A DNA stretch of 46,569 nt, from assembly GCA_031291575.1 (NCBI GenBank), contig JARLIT010000079.1, positions 1 to 46,569 of the forward strand, read 5' to 3'. This document shows positions 24,557-32,540 of the stretch, in pieces (position 1 is the first letter of the stretch; every line of letters starts with the position of its first letter). The translations under genes were made by a program, and so were the position numbers. This DNA comes from Ancalomicrobiaceae bacterium (lineage in GTDB: Bacteria; Pseudomonadota; Alphaproteobacteria; Rhizobiales; Ancalomicrobiaceae). The notes below the pieces were generated by a model, which was given only the letters and a program-made list of their open reading frames with translations, had not been told where the DNA came from and did no database searches.

Positions 24557-25201
24557 GAGACCTCTCAATGTTGGCTATTTTGGTTGGCGAATTTGGACCT
24601 GCCGCCGCGAGATGGTCCGGCCGCTGCCGGACCCCGGGGACGGCTCGCGGGGACTTCCCGCGAATCAGCCTTTGCTAATAACATGCATGATCCGTGCCAG
24701 ATGAGATGGACGGCGTCGTCTCGGTGCCGCCGTGGCAGTGGCATGGTGCCGCAGGCTCCGGCCAACGGGGCGGACGGTGAGGGGCGGCGTCCGGCGATCT
24801 CGCGATTGCGTTGCAGCGCAAATGTATCGCGCCGCAACATAAACCCGCCTGTGCCGCGCCTGTCGTCCGGTTTGCGGTCCGCGCCGGCCGTCGTGCGCCG
24901 AAGAGGCTAACGGCGTGTGCGGGCGTTTGGGCGCGATTGCAGCGGGCGCGAAAAGCGCCTACGTAATAATCACCATGACCTATCTTTCGGCATTAAGGCC
25001 GGATCAGTGTGGTGACGGCTGCGGGAACCAGCCGAGGTTGGAGCCGAAACCGGACGGGCTGCGATGCCGCGCCAGGATGGCGTCCAATTCAGTGTGTCCT
25101 GGATCAACGAACGGAACACGTGGGCGGAGCATCGTGCGTATTCCTTCGTTCGCCGGCCCAGAGTCTGGCCCGGCGGCGGCGACAGGGAGCAAGCCGAGAG
25201 A
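24557..25201. other. Region upstream of nnrS with no recognised gene
   Basis: 645 bases between divergent genes. Short frames on both strands are unrecognised; an N-terminal extension of the nnrS frame to 25064 is open but lacks similarity. A palindrome-like TTGCGTTGCAGCGCAA occurs near 24806-24821, and an AT-rich patch (TACGTAATAATCACC, about 24960) could contain the nnrS promoter. I see no convincing FNR or NsrR box. Confidence 0.4.
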
Positions 25202-26413
25202 ATGGCCAGGGAACCGCAGCCTTCCATCGAGCGAACGGCCGCCCGGCAACGGCGGTGGAGCGGTCCGGCGCTGTGGAGCCGCGGCTTCCGGCCGTTCTTC
25301 CTCGCCGCCGGTCTATGGGCAATCATCGCAATCGTCGTCTGGCCGTTCGTCTTCATCGGCGCGATCGCGTTGCCGACGCGCTTCGCGGCCGTCGACTGGC
25401 ACGTGCACGAGATGCTGTTCGGCTACGGCGCGGCGGTCATTGCAGGATTCCTGTTGACCGCTGTGCCCAATTGGACCGGCCGGCTGCCGGTCGCGGGCTA
25501 TCCGCTGATGGCGCTCGCCGCGATCTGGGTCGCGGGGCGCGTCGCCGTCATGGTCTCGGGCAGCATCGGCTGGGCGGCCGCAGCGGTCGTCGACTGTGCC
25601 TTCCTTGTGGCGCTTGCCGCCCTTATCGCCCGCGAGGTTGTCGAGGGGAAGGCCACCCGCAACCTGAAAGTCGCCGCCGTCGTCCTGGTGCTGGCCGGCG
25701 CCAACGTCGGCTTCCACGTCGAAGCCGCGATGCTCGGCACGGCGGCGGTGTCGATCCGCGCCGGGCTGGCCGGCATCGTCTTCCTCATTCTGCTGATCGG
25801 CGGCCGGGTGGTGCCGAGCTTCACCCACAATTGGCTGGCCCGGCAGGGCGTCGCCGAGCGCCCGGTTCCGCTCAATCGGGCCGATGCGGCGGTGATGGTG
25901 CTGTCCGGCGTCGCGCTCATCGCCTGGATCGTGGAAGCGCCATGGTTCGTCGCTGCGCCATTGCTGGTGGCCGGCGGCATCGGCAATTTCTGGCGGCTGG
26001 CGCGCTGGCAGGGGGTCAGAACGTTCGGCGATCGCCTGGTTCTCGTCCTTCACGCGGGGTTCTTCTTCGTCGCGCTCGGCTTCCTCTTCGCCAGCGCGCA
26101 AGCCTTCCGGCCGGACCTCGTCACAGCGGCTGCGGCGGTACACGTCTGGGCCATCGGCGGCATCGGCACGATGACGCTTGCCATGATGACGCGGGTGACG
26201 CTCGGCCATTCCGGACGCGTGCTTGTTGCTTCACCCGGAACGCAGGCCGTCTATGCGGCGGTCCTCATCGCTGCGACGGCGCGGGTGGGGCTCGAATTTC
26301 TGCCGGCCTATACGATCGAGCTGCTGTTTGTCGCCGCCGCCGGCTGGGTCGCCGCCTTTGTCGGTTTCGTCATCCTGTATTGGTCGGCGCTGACCGAGCG
26401 GCCGCCGTTTTGA
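25202..26413 (+). CDS. nnrS: NnrS family membrane protein (nitric oxide stress response)
   Basis: A 403-residue polytopic protein with about twelve hydrophobic segments. The family signature is clear: LWSRGFRPFFLAAG at about 23-36, then DWHVHEMLFGYGAAVIAGF and LLTAVPNWTGR. Later come RVVPSFTHNWLA and HVWAIGGIGTMTLAMMTRV. NnrS proteins are haem- and copper-containing membrane proteins linked to relief of nitric oxide stress. The ATG at 25202 gives the usual family length; the frame extends 46 codons further without similarity. No nitric oxide reductase or regulator gene is adjacent, so it is an orphan here. Confidence 0.88.
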   Translation: MAREPQPSIERTAARQRRWSGPALWSRGFRPFFLAAGLWAIIAIVVWPFVFIGAIALPTRFAAVDWHVHEMLFGYGAAVIAGFLLTAVPNWTGRLPVAGYPLMALAAIWVAGRVAVMVSGSIGWAAAAVVDCAFLVALAALIAREVVEGKATRNLKVAAVVLVLAGANVGFHVEAAMLGTAAVSIRAGLAGIVFLILLIGGRVVPSFTHNWLARQGVAERPVPLNRADAAVMVLSGVALIAWIVEAPWFVAAPLLVAGGIGNFWRLARWQGVRTFGDRLVLVLHAGFFFVALGFLFASAQAFRPDLVTAAAAVHVWAIGGIGTMTLAMMTRVTLGHSGRVLVASPGTQAVYAAVLIAATARVGLEFLPAYTIELLFVAAAGWVAAFVGFVILYWSALTERPPF

Positions 26414-26478
26414 GACGGTCTCGGCCAGCTATGTCACCGTGTGGATTTCGGGCGGGCCTGGACATGCTACGGCCCCCG

Positions 26479-26498
26479 GCCCGATCGGTTGATCGGGC
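26479..26498. terminator. Bidirectional terminator hairpin
   Basis: GCCCGATC (26479-26486) and GATCGGGC (26491-26498) form a perfect stem around GGTT, with extra GC pairing outside it. It lies between the convergent nnrS and Fe-dehydrogenase genes. Confidence 0.6.
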
Positions 26499-26537
26499 GG
26501 AGGGCCGGGCTTGGTTTCGTAGCTGAAGCGGACAGGG

Positions 26538-27707
26538 TCAGGCCGCGAGCCGCAGGATGGCGGCGACGTCGGACTTGCCGAGCATGACGAAGTTGCCGAC
26601 CTGCTGGGTATCACCGTCGGTGCACTTGTCCGCCATTTCCTCGATGCGGTCGGCGGCGACGCCGAGGCCGTCGAGCGTCACGGCGAGACCGAGGCCCTTG
26701 TAGAAGGCCTCCATGCGCTCGATACCCTTCCTGGCCGTCGCTTCCGGATCGAAGACGTCGAGTTCGACGTTCCACACCCTGACAGCCCATTGCACGAAGC
26801 GCTCGACGTCGTGGCGCAGCGTGTAGCGCATCCAGGCCGGGAACACGACGGCGAGGCCGGCGCCATGGGCGACGTCGTAGATGCCGGAGATCTCGTGCTC
26901 GATGGCGTGCGAGGCCCAGTCGCCGACGCGGCCGGTGTTGAGGAGATTGTTGTGGGCAATGGTGCCGGCCCACATGAATTCCGCCCAGGCGTCATAATTC
27001 TTGGGGTTGGCCATCACCTTCGGCGCTTCGGCGATGATGGTCTTCATCGTGGCTTCCAACAGCCGATCGGTGAAGCCGACGTGCTTCACATTGGTGAAAT
27101 AGCGCTCCATCAGGTGCGCCATGATGTCCATGGCGCCGCAGGCGATCTGGAAGCGCGGCAGGGTGAAGCAAAGTTCGGGATTGAGAATGGAGAACACGGG
27201 GTAGATCAGTTCGGAGTTGACCGCCCGCTTCAGGTCGCCCTCTTCCTTGGTAATCACCGTGCCGGTCGACATTTCGCTGCCGGCGGCGGGAATCGTGAGG
27301 ATGGTCGCGACGGGAAGCGCGGCGATCGGTGCGCCCTTGCCGAGATAGAAGTCCCACACGTCGTTGTCGATGAGGGCGCCCATGGCGATCGCCTTGGACG
27401 AGTCGATGACGCTGCCGCCGCCGACGGCGAGGACCAGCTCAAGACGGTGCTCCTTGCACAGTCGCACGCCTTCATGCACCAGGCTCAGCCGCGGGTTGGG
27501 CTTGACGCCGCCGAGCTCGACCCAGTCGACGCCGGCCGCCTTCAGCGAGGCCGTCACGCGGTCGAGAAGCCCGGTCGTCCGCACGCTGCCGCCGCCGAAG
27601 TGGAGGAGGATCCTCTTGGCGTGCTTGGCGACTTCCGCGCCGACCGCATTTTCTGTGCCCTTGCCGAAGATGATCTTGGTCGGGATTCGATGTTCGAAAT
27701 TGTCCAT
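26538..27707 (-). CDS. Iron-containing alcohol dehydrogenase (YqhD/butanol dehydrogenase type)
   Basis: A 389-residue group III alcohol dehydrogenase. The nucleotide motif VLAVGGGSVIDSSKAIA is at about 92-108. All metal ligands are present: Asp194 and His198 (GAMDIMAHLME), His271 (EHEIS) and His281 (VAHGAG). The overall layout follows E. coli YqhD, an NADPH aldehyde reductase. AGGAG precedes the ATG, and only three bases separate it from the LacI stop, so it forms an operon with its probable regulator. It likely reduces an aldehyde from sugar breakdown or stress; the substrate is unknown. Confidence 0.92.
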   Translation of the reverse strand: MDNFEHRIPTKIIFGKGTENAVGAEVAKHAKRILLHFGGGSVRTTGLLDRVTASLKAAGVDWVELGGVKPNPRLSLVHEGVRLCKEHRLELVLAVGGGSVIDSSKAIAMGALIDNDVWDFYLGKGAPIAALPVATILTIPAAGSEMSTGTVITKEEGDLKRAVNSELIYPVFSILNPELCFTLPRFQIACGAMDIMAHLMERYFTNVKHVGFTDRLLEATMKTIIAEAPKVMANPKNYDAWAEFMWAGTIAHNNLLNTGRVGDWASHAIEHEISGIYDVAHGAGLAVVFPAWMRYTLRHDVERFVQWAVRVWNVELDVFDPEATARKGIERMEAFYKGLGLAVTLDGLGVAADRIEEMADKCTDGDTQQVGNFVMLGKSDVAAILRLAA

Positions 27708-27710
27708 TGG

Positions 27711-28766
27711 TCACTCCTGGATATGGGTCTGCCCGACGTCGTCGGGAGCGAGGGTTGTGCCGCGCAGGATCAGTCGGGGTTTCATCACCACCGTCTTGCG
27801 GCGCGGCTTGTCGTTGTTGATCAGTCTCAAGAGCAGTTCGGCGCTGGCGGCGCCCATCTCGAGCGCCGGCTGGGCGACGGTCGACAGCGGCGGGTCGATC
27901 AGGCGGGCGAATTCGATGTCGTCATAGCCCAGGACCTCGACCTCGCCCGGGACCGAGACGCCGGCTCGACGCAATGCCTTCAGCACGCCGAGCGCCATCA
28001 TATCATTGGCGGCAAATACGCCATTGAAAGGGAATGGCCGACCGCTCTGTTTGCCGATGAGTTCGGTCACGAGCCGGAAGCCACACTCGAGGCCGAAGTC
28101 GCCGGGGAGCACAGTCAGCTGGTCGCCGGCAAGGCGCCATTCGCGGGCGATCCGCTCGACGCTGTTGCGCCGGTCGACCGACTGCGACATATCCGACGGC
28201 CCGCCGATGTAAAGAAGCCGGCGGTCCGGTCGGCGGAACAGGAATTCCATCGCCTCGCGCACGCCGTGATCGTTGTCGAGGACGACGCCGTAGCGGCTGG
28301 CGCGGTCGCCGATGACGCAATCGAGCAGCACGACGGGGATGCCCTCGCGCTCCAGCAGGCGGACCTGGGCCTCTGCCTCGAAGCCGACGGAATCGAGGAT
28401 GACGCCGTCGACCCGCTTGTCGACGAGGACGCGGATGTAGTCGCCCTGTTTGGCGCCGTTCGAACCGGTATTGCACAGGAACAGACTGTAGCCGACTGCC
28501 GAGAGCGCCTGTTCGGCGCCGCTCACGAGGAGGGGATGGAAGGGGTTGATCACGTCGGGAATGATCAGCCCGACCGAGCGGCTGTGACCGGTGGCAAGCC
28601 CGCGCGCCATGGCTGAGGGTTGGAAGCCGGTTTCTGCGAGGATGGCGCGGACGTGCGCCCGTGTCTCCGGCCCGACGCCTTCGGCGCGGTCGTTCAAGAC
28701 GCGCGACACCGTGGCCTTGGAGACCCCGGCCCGGGCGGCGATATCAGAGATCGTCAGCTTGCTCAT
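27711..28766 (-). CDS. LacI-family transcriptional regulator
   Basis: A 351-residue repressor. The helix-turn-helix at about 5-26 reads TISDIAARAGVSKATVSRVL; the hinge follows near FQPSAMARGLA. The effector domain has VGLIIPDVINPFHPLL at its start, FAANDMMALGVLKAL, and GYDDIEFARLIDPPLSTV near the end. A GTG just before the ATG is an alternative start. It leads an operon with the Fe-dehydrogenase. Two AAACCGGTTT palindromes lie directly upstream, the classical LacI-family operator form, so it probably represses itself, the dehydrogenase and perhaps the divergent Dabb gene. Confidence 0.93.
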   Translation of the reverse strand: MSKLTISDIAARAGVSKATVSRVLNDRAEGVGPETRAHVRAILAETGFQPSAMARGLATGHSRSVGLIIPDVINPFHPLLVSGAEQALSAVGYSLFLCNTGSNGAKQGDYIRVLVDKRVDGVILDSVGFEAEAQVRLLEREGIPVVLLDCVIGDRASRYGVVLDNDHGVREAMEFLFRRPDRRLLYIGGPSDMSQSVDRRNSVERIAREWRLAGDQLTVLPGDFGLECGFRLVTELIGKQSGRPFPFNGVFAANDMMALGVLKALRRAGVSVPGEVEVLGYDDIEFARLIDPPLSTVAQPALEMGAASAELLLRLINNDKPRRKTVVMKPRLILRGTTLAPDDVGQTHIQE

Positions 28767-28781
28767 CACGTCCGCGGCAGA

Positions 28782-28806
28782 GAAACCGGTTTACGAAACC
28801 GGTTTC
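28782..28806. promoter_or_regulatory. Tandem LacI-family operators
   Basis: GAAACCGGTTTA (28782-28793) and the perfect 12-bp palindrome GAAACCGGTTTC (28795-28806) stand side by side with 13-base periodicity. They lie 15-40 bases before the LacI start and 55 before the divergent Dabb gene, so one bound repressor could control both. Confidence 0.78.
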
Positions 28807-28860
28807 TCTCGTTTATACAGCGGGAGCCGCTTTTGCAACAAACAAATGGGAGGAGCCATC

Positions 28861-29175
28861 ATGTCCGGCATCTATCGCCACGTCGTGCTGTTCAAGTTCA
28901 AGGACGATGCCACTCAGGATCAGATCGACACGGTCGCCCGGGCATTCGAGGCGTTCTGCGCCGGGCTCGATTTCGTCAAGAGCCTGGAATGGGGGGTGAA
29001 TTCGAGCCCCGAAGGTCTCAACGAAGGCCTGACGCACTGCTTCGTCGTCAGCTTTGCCGATGCCAGCGGTCGCGACGCCTATCTGCCGCACCCCAAGCAC
29101 GTTGCGTTCTGTCAGACCTATCTCGATCCGATCCTTGATCGCGTCGTCGTCGTCGATTTTGCGCCGGTGGGATGA
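28861..29175 (+). CDS. Dabb-family (stress-responsive alpha/beta barrel) protein
   Basis: A 104-residue dimeric alpha/beta-barrel-type protein. YRHVVLFKFKDDAT at the start, a central LEWGVNSSPEGL and the late YLPHPKHVAFCQ match the Dabb domain (PF07876 type). GGGAGGAG sits before the ATG; the longer open frame to 28591 runs through the LacI gene and is not used. Its biochemical role is uncertain; members include stress-induced proteins and small enzymes. The shared operator region suggests coregulation with the LacI/Fe-dehydrogenase pair. Confidence 0.85.
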   Translation: MSGIYRHVVLFKFKDDATQDQIDTVARAFEAFCAGLDFVKSLEWGVNSSPEGLNEGLTHCFVVSFADASGRDAYLPHPKHVAFCQTYLDPILDRVVVVDFAPVG

Positions 29176-29395
29176 CGAGGGCGAGCAGCGCCGCATCCCG
29201 ACGGTTCCAGACGCGGCGCGGCGCCGCAGCTTCGGGTAATCCCTGACCGGCGAGGCGCATGGGAGCCATTCGTCCTTGTCTATCGGTCGGCCGCCGCGAT
29301 GTCGCACGGGGATGCTAGTCGTGCGACTGCCGCATCTGGGCCGCCGCCGAGTTTGATCGTCGGCGGGCTGTGTGCTTTTGGGAAGGACGTTCCGC

Positions 29396-30163
29396 TTGAC
29401 CAGCGATGTCATAACGTTTCCGCCGGATCTGATCGATCGCCTGCGCACCGCCCATCACGTGGTGGTCTCGACCGGGGCCGGCGTATCGCAGGAATCCGGC
29501 ATTCCGACCTTCCGCGATTCGCTCGACGGATTGTGGGAGATCTTCGATCCCGAGCAATTGGCAACGCTCGAGGCGTTTCAGCGCCAGCCTGACCTCGTCT
29601 GGGGCTGGTACGAATTCCGCAGGGCGCAGGTCAACAAGTGCCAGCCGAACCCGGCGCATCTGGCGATCGCCGCACTGGCGGGGAAGGTACGCCGGCTCAC
29701 CGTCATCACCCAGAATGTCGACAATCTGCACGAGCGGGCCGGATCCAAGGACGTCATCCACCTGCACGGCAGCCTGCACGACCCGATCTGCACTTATTGC
29801 GGCCAGTCCTACACGCTGCTGGCGGGCGAACCGGAGGTCGGAGAGACCGGTGGGCGGATGCCGCCGCCGAAATGCCCATCCTGTGGCGGCATGATCCGGC
29901 CGGGCATCGTGTGGTTCGGCGAGATGCTGCCGGAAGAAGAACTCGAGCGGGCGCAAGCGGCCGCGCTGCATTGCGACGTGTTCTTCTCGGTCGGCACGTC
30001 GGTTGTCGTCTATCCGGCGGCGGCGCTGCCGTTCATCGCAGCAGAGCAGGGCGCTTGCGTCGTGCAGGTCAACACCGATCCGACCGGGCTTGACGCCTAT
30101 GCGAGCTACTTGCTCGTCGGCAAGGCCGGGGAAGTGCTGCCGGCGCTGATCGCGGCGATCTGA
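29396..30163 (+). CDS. cobB: NAD-dependent protein deacylase, sirtuin family
   Basis: A 255-residue SIR2 protein that removes acyl groups from lysines using NAD. The motifs are in order: STGAGVSQESGIPTFR, ITQNVDNLHERAG, the catalytic His in IHLHGS, a zinc knuckle with CTYC and CPSC pairs, and IVWFGE. Sirtuin NAD contacts VGTS and QVNTDPT lie at the end. No ATG suits. A TTG at 29396 follows GGAAGGACG at good spacing and is preferred; a GTG at 29372 is the alternative. It stands alone downstream of the Dabb gene. Confidence 0.88.
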   Translation: MTSDVITFPPDLIDRLRTAHHVVVSTGAGVSQESGIPTFRDSLDGLWEIFDPEQLATLEAFQRQPDLVWGWYEFRRAQVNKCQPNPAHLAIAALAGKVRRLTVITQNVDNLHERAGSKDVIHLHGSLHDPICTYCGQSYTLLAGEPEVGETGGRMPPPKCPSCGGMIRPGIVWFGEMLPEEELERAQAAALHCDVFFSVGTSVVVYPAAALPFIAAEQGACVVQVNTDPTGLDAYASYLLVGKAGEVLPALIAAI

Positions 30164-30612
30164 GCCGGATGGGGCAGGGCGGTTGGATCGGCGGGCGTTC
30201 GCCGGCAGATCCGCTAAGCCCGCGGAGCGGTCGGGCCTGTCGACGCTCATTTGCCCGATGGGCCGGCGCGCTGGTGGAGCAGACTGAGGATTTGAATCCC
30301 GCCGGCTGAGATCATCGAACCCAGAGATCAAATTAGAATACCATTTAGATTCAATAATTTATGAGTACACAGCGGAGTCCGACATTTACCATCGGACGCG
30401 CGTGCGGCTTGGCAATTGCCCCGGACATGAACGAGGCGCGCATAAGCGGCTTGCCGCGTAGTCGGCCGAGAACGGCGCCGCCGAGCCGGCGCACCGGTCC
30501 GCATCCGCCAGTCTTTACGGGTTCCTTATGCCGGCCTGCCGCCTTCGCCATCGACCCCTTATGCGGATCGGCGCGATAAGCGCGGCGACACTTACGCATA
30601 AGGAGCGAACCC
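30164..30612. other. kdp upstream region
   Basis: 450 bases with no gene. A markedly AT-rich block (about 30318-30365, with TTAGAATACC and TAATTTATG) is unlike the rest of the window and could be promoter or response-regulator DNA. GTCCGA (30377-30382) and TCGGAC (30392-30397) form an inverted repeat. The final 90 bases carry repeated CCTTATGC elements. Confidence 0.5.
30524..30603 (+). promoter_or_regulatory. CCTTATGC repeats ahead of the kdp genes
   Basis: CCTTATGC occurs at 30524-30531 and 30557-30564, 33 bases apart. The inverted copy CGCATAAGG (30595-30603) is complementary over nine bases to 30557-30565. The last copy includes the AAGGAG ribosome site of the first small gene. The elements could bind KdpE, or form a hairpin that hides the ribosome site; both are inference. 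Confidence 0.5.
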
Positions 30613-30696
30613 ATGCCGGACGTCATCTATCTCGTCCTCGGTCTCGTCCTCATCGGCGCCATGGCGGCCTATGCCAGCGCGCTGACGGGCGCTTGA
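30613..30696 (+). CDS. 27-residue membrane peptide ahead of kdpF
   Basis: A short gene, MPDVIYLVLGLVLIGAMAAY then ASALTGA. AAGGAG is 7 bases ahead of the ATG. It forms a single hydrophobic helix with a short polar tail. It lies 13 bases before kdpF and has a similar size and character, so it is part of the kdp transcript. Comparable small membrane genes stand in front of kdpF in other alphaproteobacteria, to my recollection. It may be a second Kdp-complex subunit or stabiliser; no function is shown. Confidence 0.7.
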   Translation: MPDVIYLVLGLVLIGAMAAYASALTGA

Positions 30697-30709
30697 GGGA
30701 GACCCAGCG

Positions 30710-30796
30710 ATGTTTGAACCCATTCTCGGCCTCGTCGTGGCGCTGGCCTTGGGCGCCTATCTCGTCGTCGCGCTTCTCAAGCCCGAACGCTTCTGA
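30710..30796 (+). CDS. kdpF: Potassium-transporting ATPase subunit KdpF
   Basis: A 28-residue single-helix peptide, MFEPILGLVVALALGAYLVV then ALLKPERF. The pattern of a hydrophobic helix, Tyr-Leu-Val, Ala-Leu and a short polar C-terminus ending in Phe matches KdpF of E. coli. GGGAGA lies before the ATG. It stabilises the KdpABC complex in the inner membrane and sits directly before kdpA, as in other bacteria. Confidence 0.85.
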   Translation: MFEPILGLVVALALGAYLVVALLKPERF

Positions 30797-30817
30797 ACGC
30801 CAACCGGATCTCCTCCC

Positions 30818-32527
30818 ATGACACTCATTGGATGGCTGCAAATCGGCCTCGTCCTCGGGCTGGTGCTTGTCACCGCGCGCCCGCTCGGGCTCTACATGGC
30901 GGCAGTGTTTGAAGGCCGCCGCACCTGGCTCTCGCCGGTCCTCGGTCCGCTCGAGCACGGCTTCTACGCGCTCGCCGGCGTGAAAGCCGACAAGGAACAG
31001 AGCTGGCTCGGCTACACGCTGGCGGTGCTGGTGTTCTCCGCCCTCGGCTTCGCGTCGCTCTACGCGATCCTGCGTTGCCAAGCCTATCTGCCCCTGAACC
31101 CGCAGGGTTTCGACAACGTCCCTCCGGATCTGGCCTTCAACACCGCCATTTCGTTCCTGACCAACACCAACTGGCAGGCCTACAGCGGCGAGACGACGAT
31201 GAGCCATCTGACCCAGATGGCTGGGCTCGCGGTGCATAATTTCCTCTCGGCGGCGACCGGCATCGCCTTGGCGCTTGCCGTGACGCGCGCCTTCGCCCGG
31301 GCGAGCGCCTCGACGCTCGGCAATTTCTGGGTGGATCTCACCCGCACGACGCTCTACGTGCTCATCCCGCTCTCCATCGTCGTCGCCATCCTGTTCGTCG
31401 CCTCCGGCGTGCCGCAGACGCTGCTCGCCTCCGTCGACGCCACCACGCTCGACGGCGCCAAGCAGACGATTGCCATGGGACCGATGGCGAGCCAGGAGGC
31501 GATCAAACAGCTCGGCACCAACGGCGGCGGCTTCTTCAACGCCAACGCCGCCCATCCGTTCGAGAACCCGAACGCCTTTTCGAACGTGCTGCAGATCTGG
31601 TCGATGCTGGTGATCTCGTCCGCCCTCATCATCGCTTTTGGCAAGATGGTCGGCTCGGAGCGGCAGGGCTGGGCGCTCCTCACCAGCGTCGGCGTGATCC
31701 TCATTGCCGGCGTTGCCATCGTCTACTGGTCGGAGACCGCCGGAAACCCGATCCTGACATCGCTTGGGCTCGATCCAAGCGCCGGCAATCTCGAGGGCAA
31801 GGAGATCCGCTTCGGCCAGGCGCTGTCGGCGCTCTACGTCGCTGTGACCACCGGCCTGTCGTGCGGCGCCGTCAACGCCATGCACGACAGCCTGACGCCC
31901 TTGGGCGGGCTCGTCCCGATGTTCCTGATCCAGCTCGGCGAAGTGCTGCCGGGCGGCGTCGGCTCCGGCCTCTACGGGCTGATCGTGTTCGCCATCCTGT
32001 CGGTGTTCATTGCCGGACTGATGGTCGGCCGCACGCCGGAATTCCTCGGCAAGAAGATCGAAGCGCGCGAGATCAAGCTCGCCATGCTCGCCGTGCTGAT
32101 CCTGCCGCTCGCCATCCTCGGCTTTGCCGCGGTCGCCGCGGTGCTGCCGGCAGCACTCACGAGCCTCGCCAATAACGGCCCGCACGGCCTCTCCGAGATC
32201 CTTTATGCCTACTCGTCGGCGACCGGCAACAACGGGTCGGCCTTCGCCGGCCTCAGCGCGGCGACGCCGTGGTGGAATACCACCTTGGGGATCGCCATGG
32301 TCATGGGCCGGTTCGGCTACGTCGTACCCGTCATGGCAATCGCCGGTTCGATTGTGACGAAGAAGAAGGCGGCCGCGTCTGCCGGCACCTTCCCGACCGA
32401 CAGGGCCCTGTTCATCGGCCTCCTCGTCGGCGTCATCCTGATCGTCGGTGGCCTGCAGTTCTTCCCAGCCTTGGCTCTCGGACCGATCGTCGAGCACTTC
32501 CTGATGCTTTCGGGCAAGACCTTCTGA
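30818..32527 (+). CDS. kdpA: Potassium-transporting ATPase subunit KdpA
   Basis: A 569-residue inner-membrane channel subunit of the high-affinity K+ pump. Selectivity-filter-like loops typical of the superfamily of K+ transporters are present: [54 protein letters not shown] and [17 protein letters not shown]. The hydrophobic pattern and length fit the family. TCCTCCC lies near the start, and the ATG is 21 bases after the kdpF stop. It starts the structural part of the kdpFABC operon. Confidence 0.96.
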   Translation: MTLIGWLQIGLVLGLVLVTARPLGLYMAAVFEGRRTWLSPVLGPLEHGFYALAGVKADKEQSWLGYTLAVLVFSALGFASLYAILRCQAYLPLNPQGFDNVPPDLAFNTAISFLTNTNWQAYSGETTMSHLTQMAGLAVHNFLSAATGIALALAVTRAFARASASTLGNFWVDLTRTTLYVLIPLSIVVAILFVASGVPQTLLASVDATTLDGAKQTIAMGPMASQEAIKQLGTNGGGFFNANAAHPFENPNAFSNVLQIWSMLVISSALIIAFGKMVGSERQGWALLTSVGVILIAGVAIVYWSETAGNPILTSLGLDPSAGNLEGKEIRFGQALSALYVAVTTGLSCGAVNAMHDSLTPLGGLVPMFLIQLGEVLPGGVGSGLYGLIVFAILSVFIAGLMVGRTPEFLGKKIEAREIKLAMLAVLILPLAILGFAAVAAVLPAALTSLANNGPHGLSEILYAYSSATGNNGSAFAGLSAATPWWNTTLGIAMVMGRFGYVVPVMAIAGSIVTKKKAAASAGTFPTDRALFIGLLVGVILIVGGLQFFPALALGPIVEHFLMLSGKTF

Positions 32528-32540
32528 GGAGCATTCCCCC

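Noticed and set aside
24806..24821. TTGCGTTGCAGCGCAA as an FNR/NnrR box for nnrS
   Set aside because: The TTG and CAA arms are ten bases apart rather than eight, the flanking AT pairs are missing, and it lies about 380 bases from the start codon.
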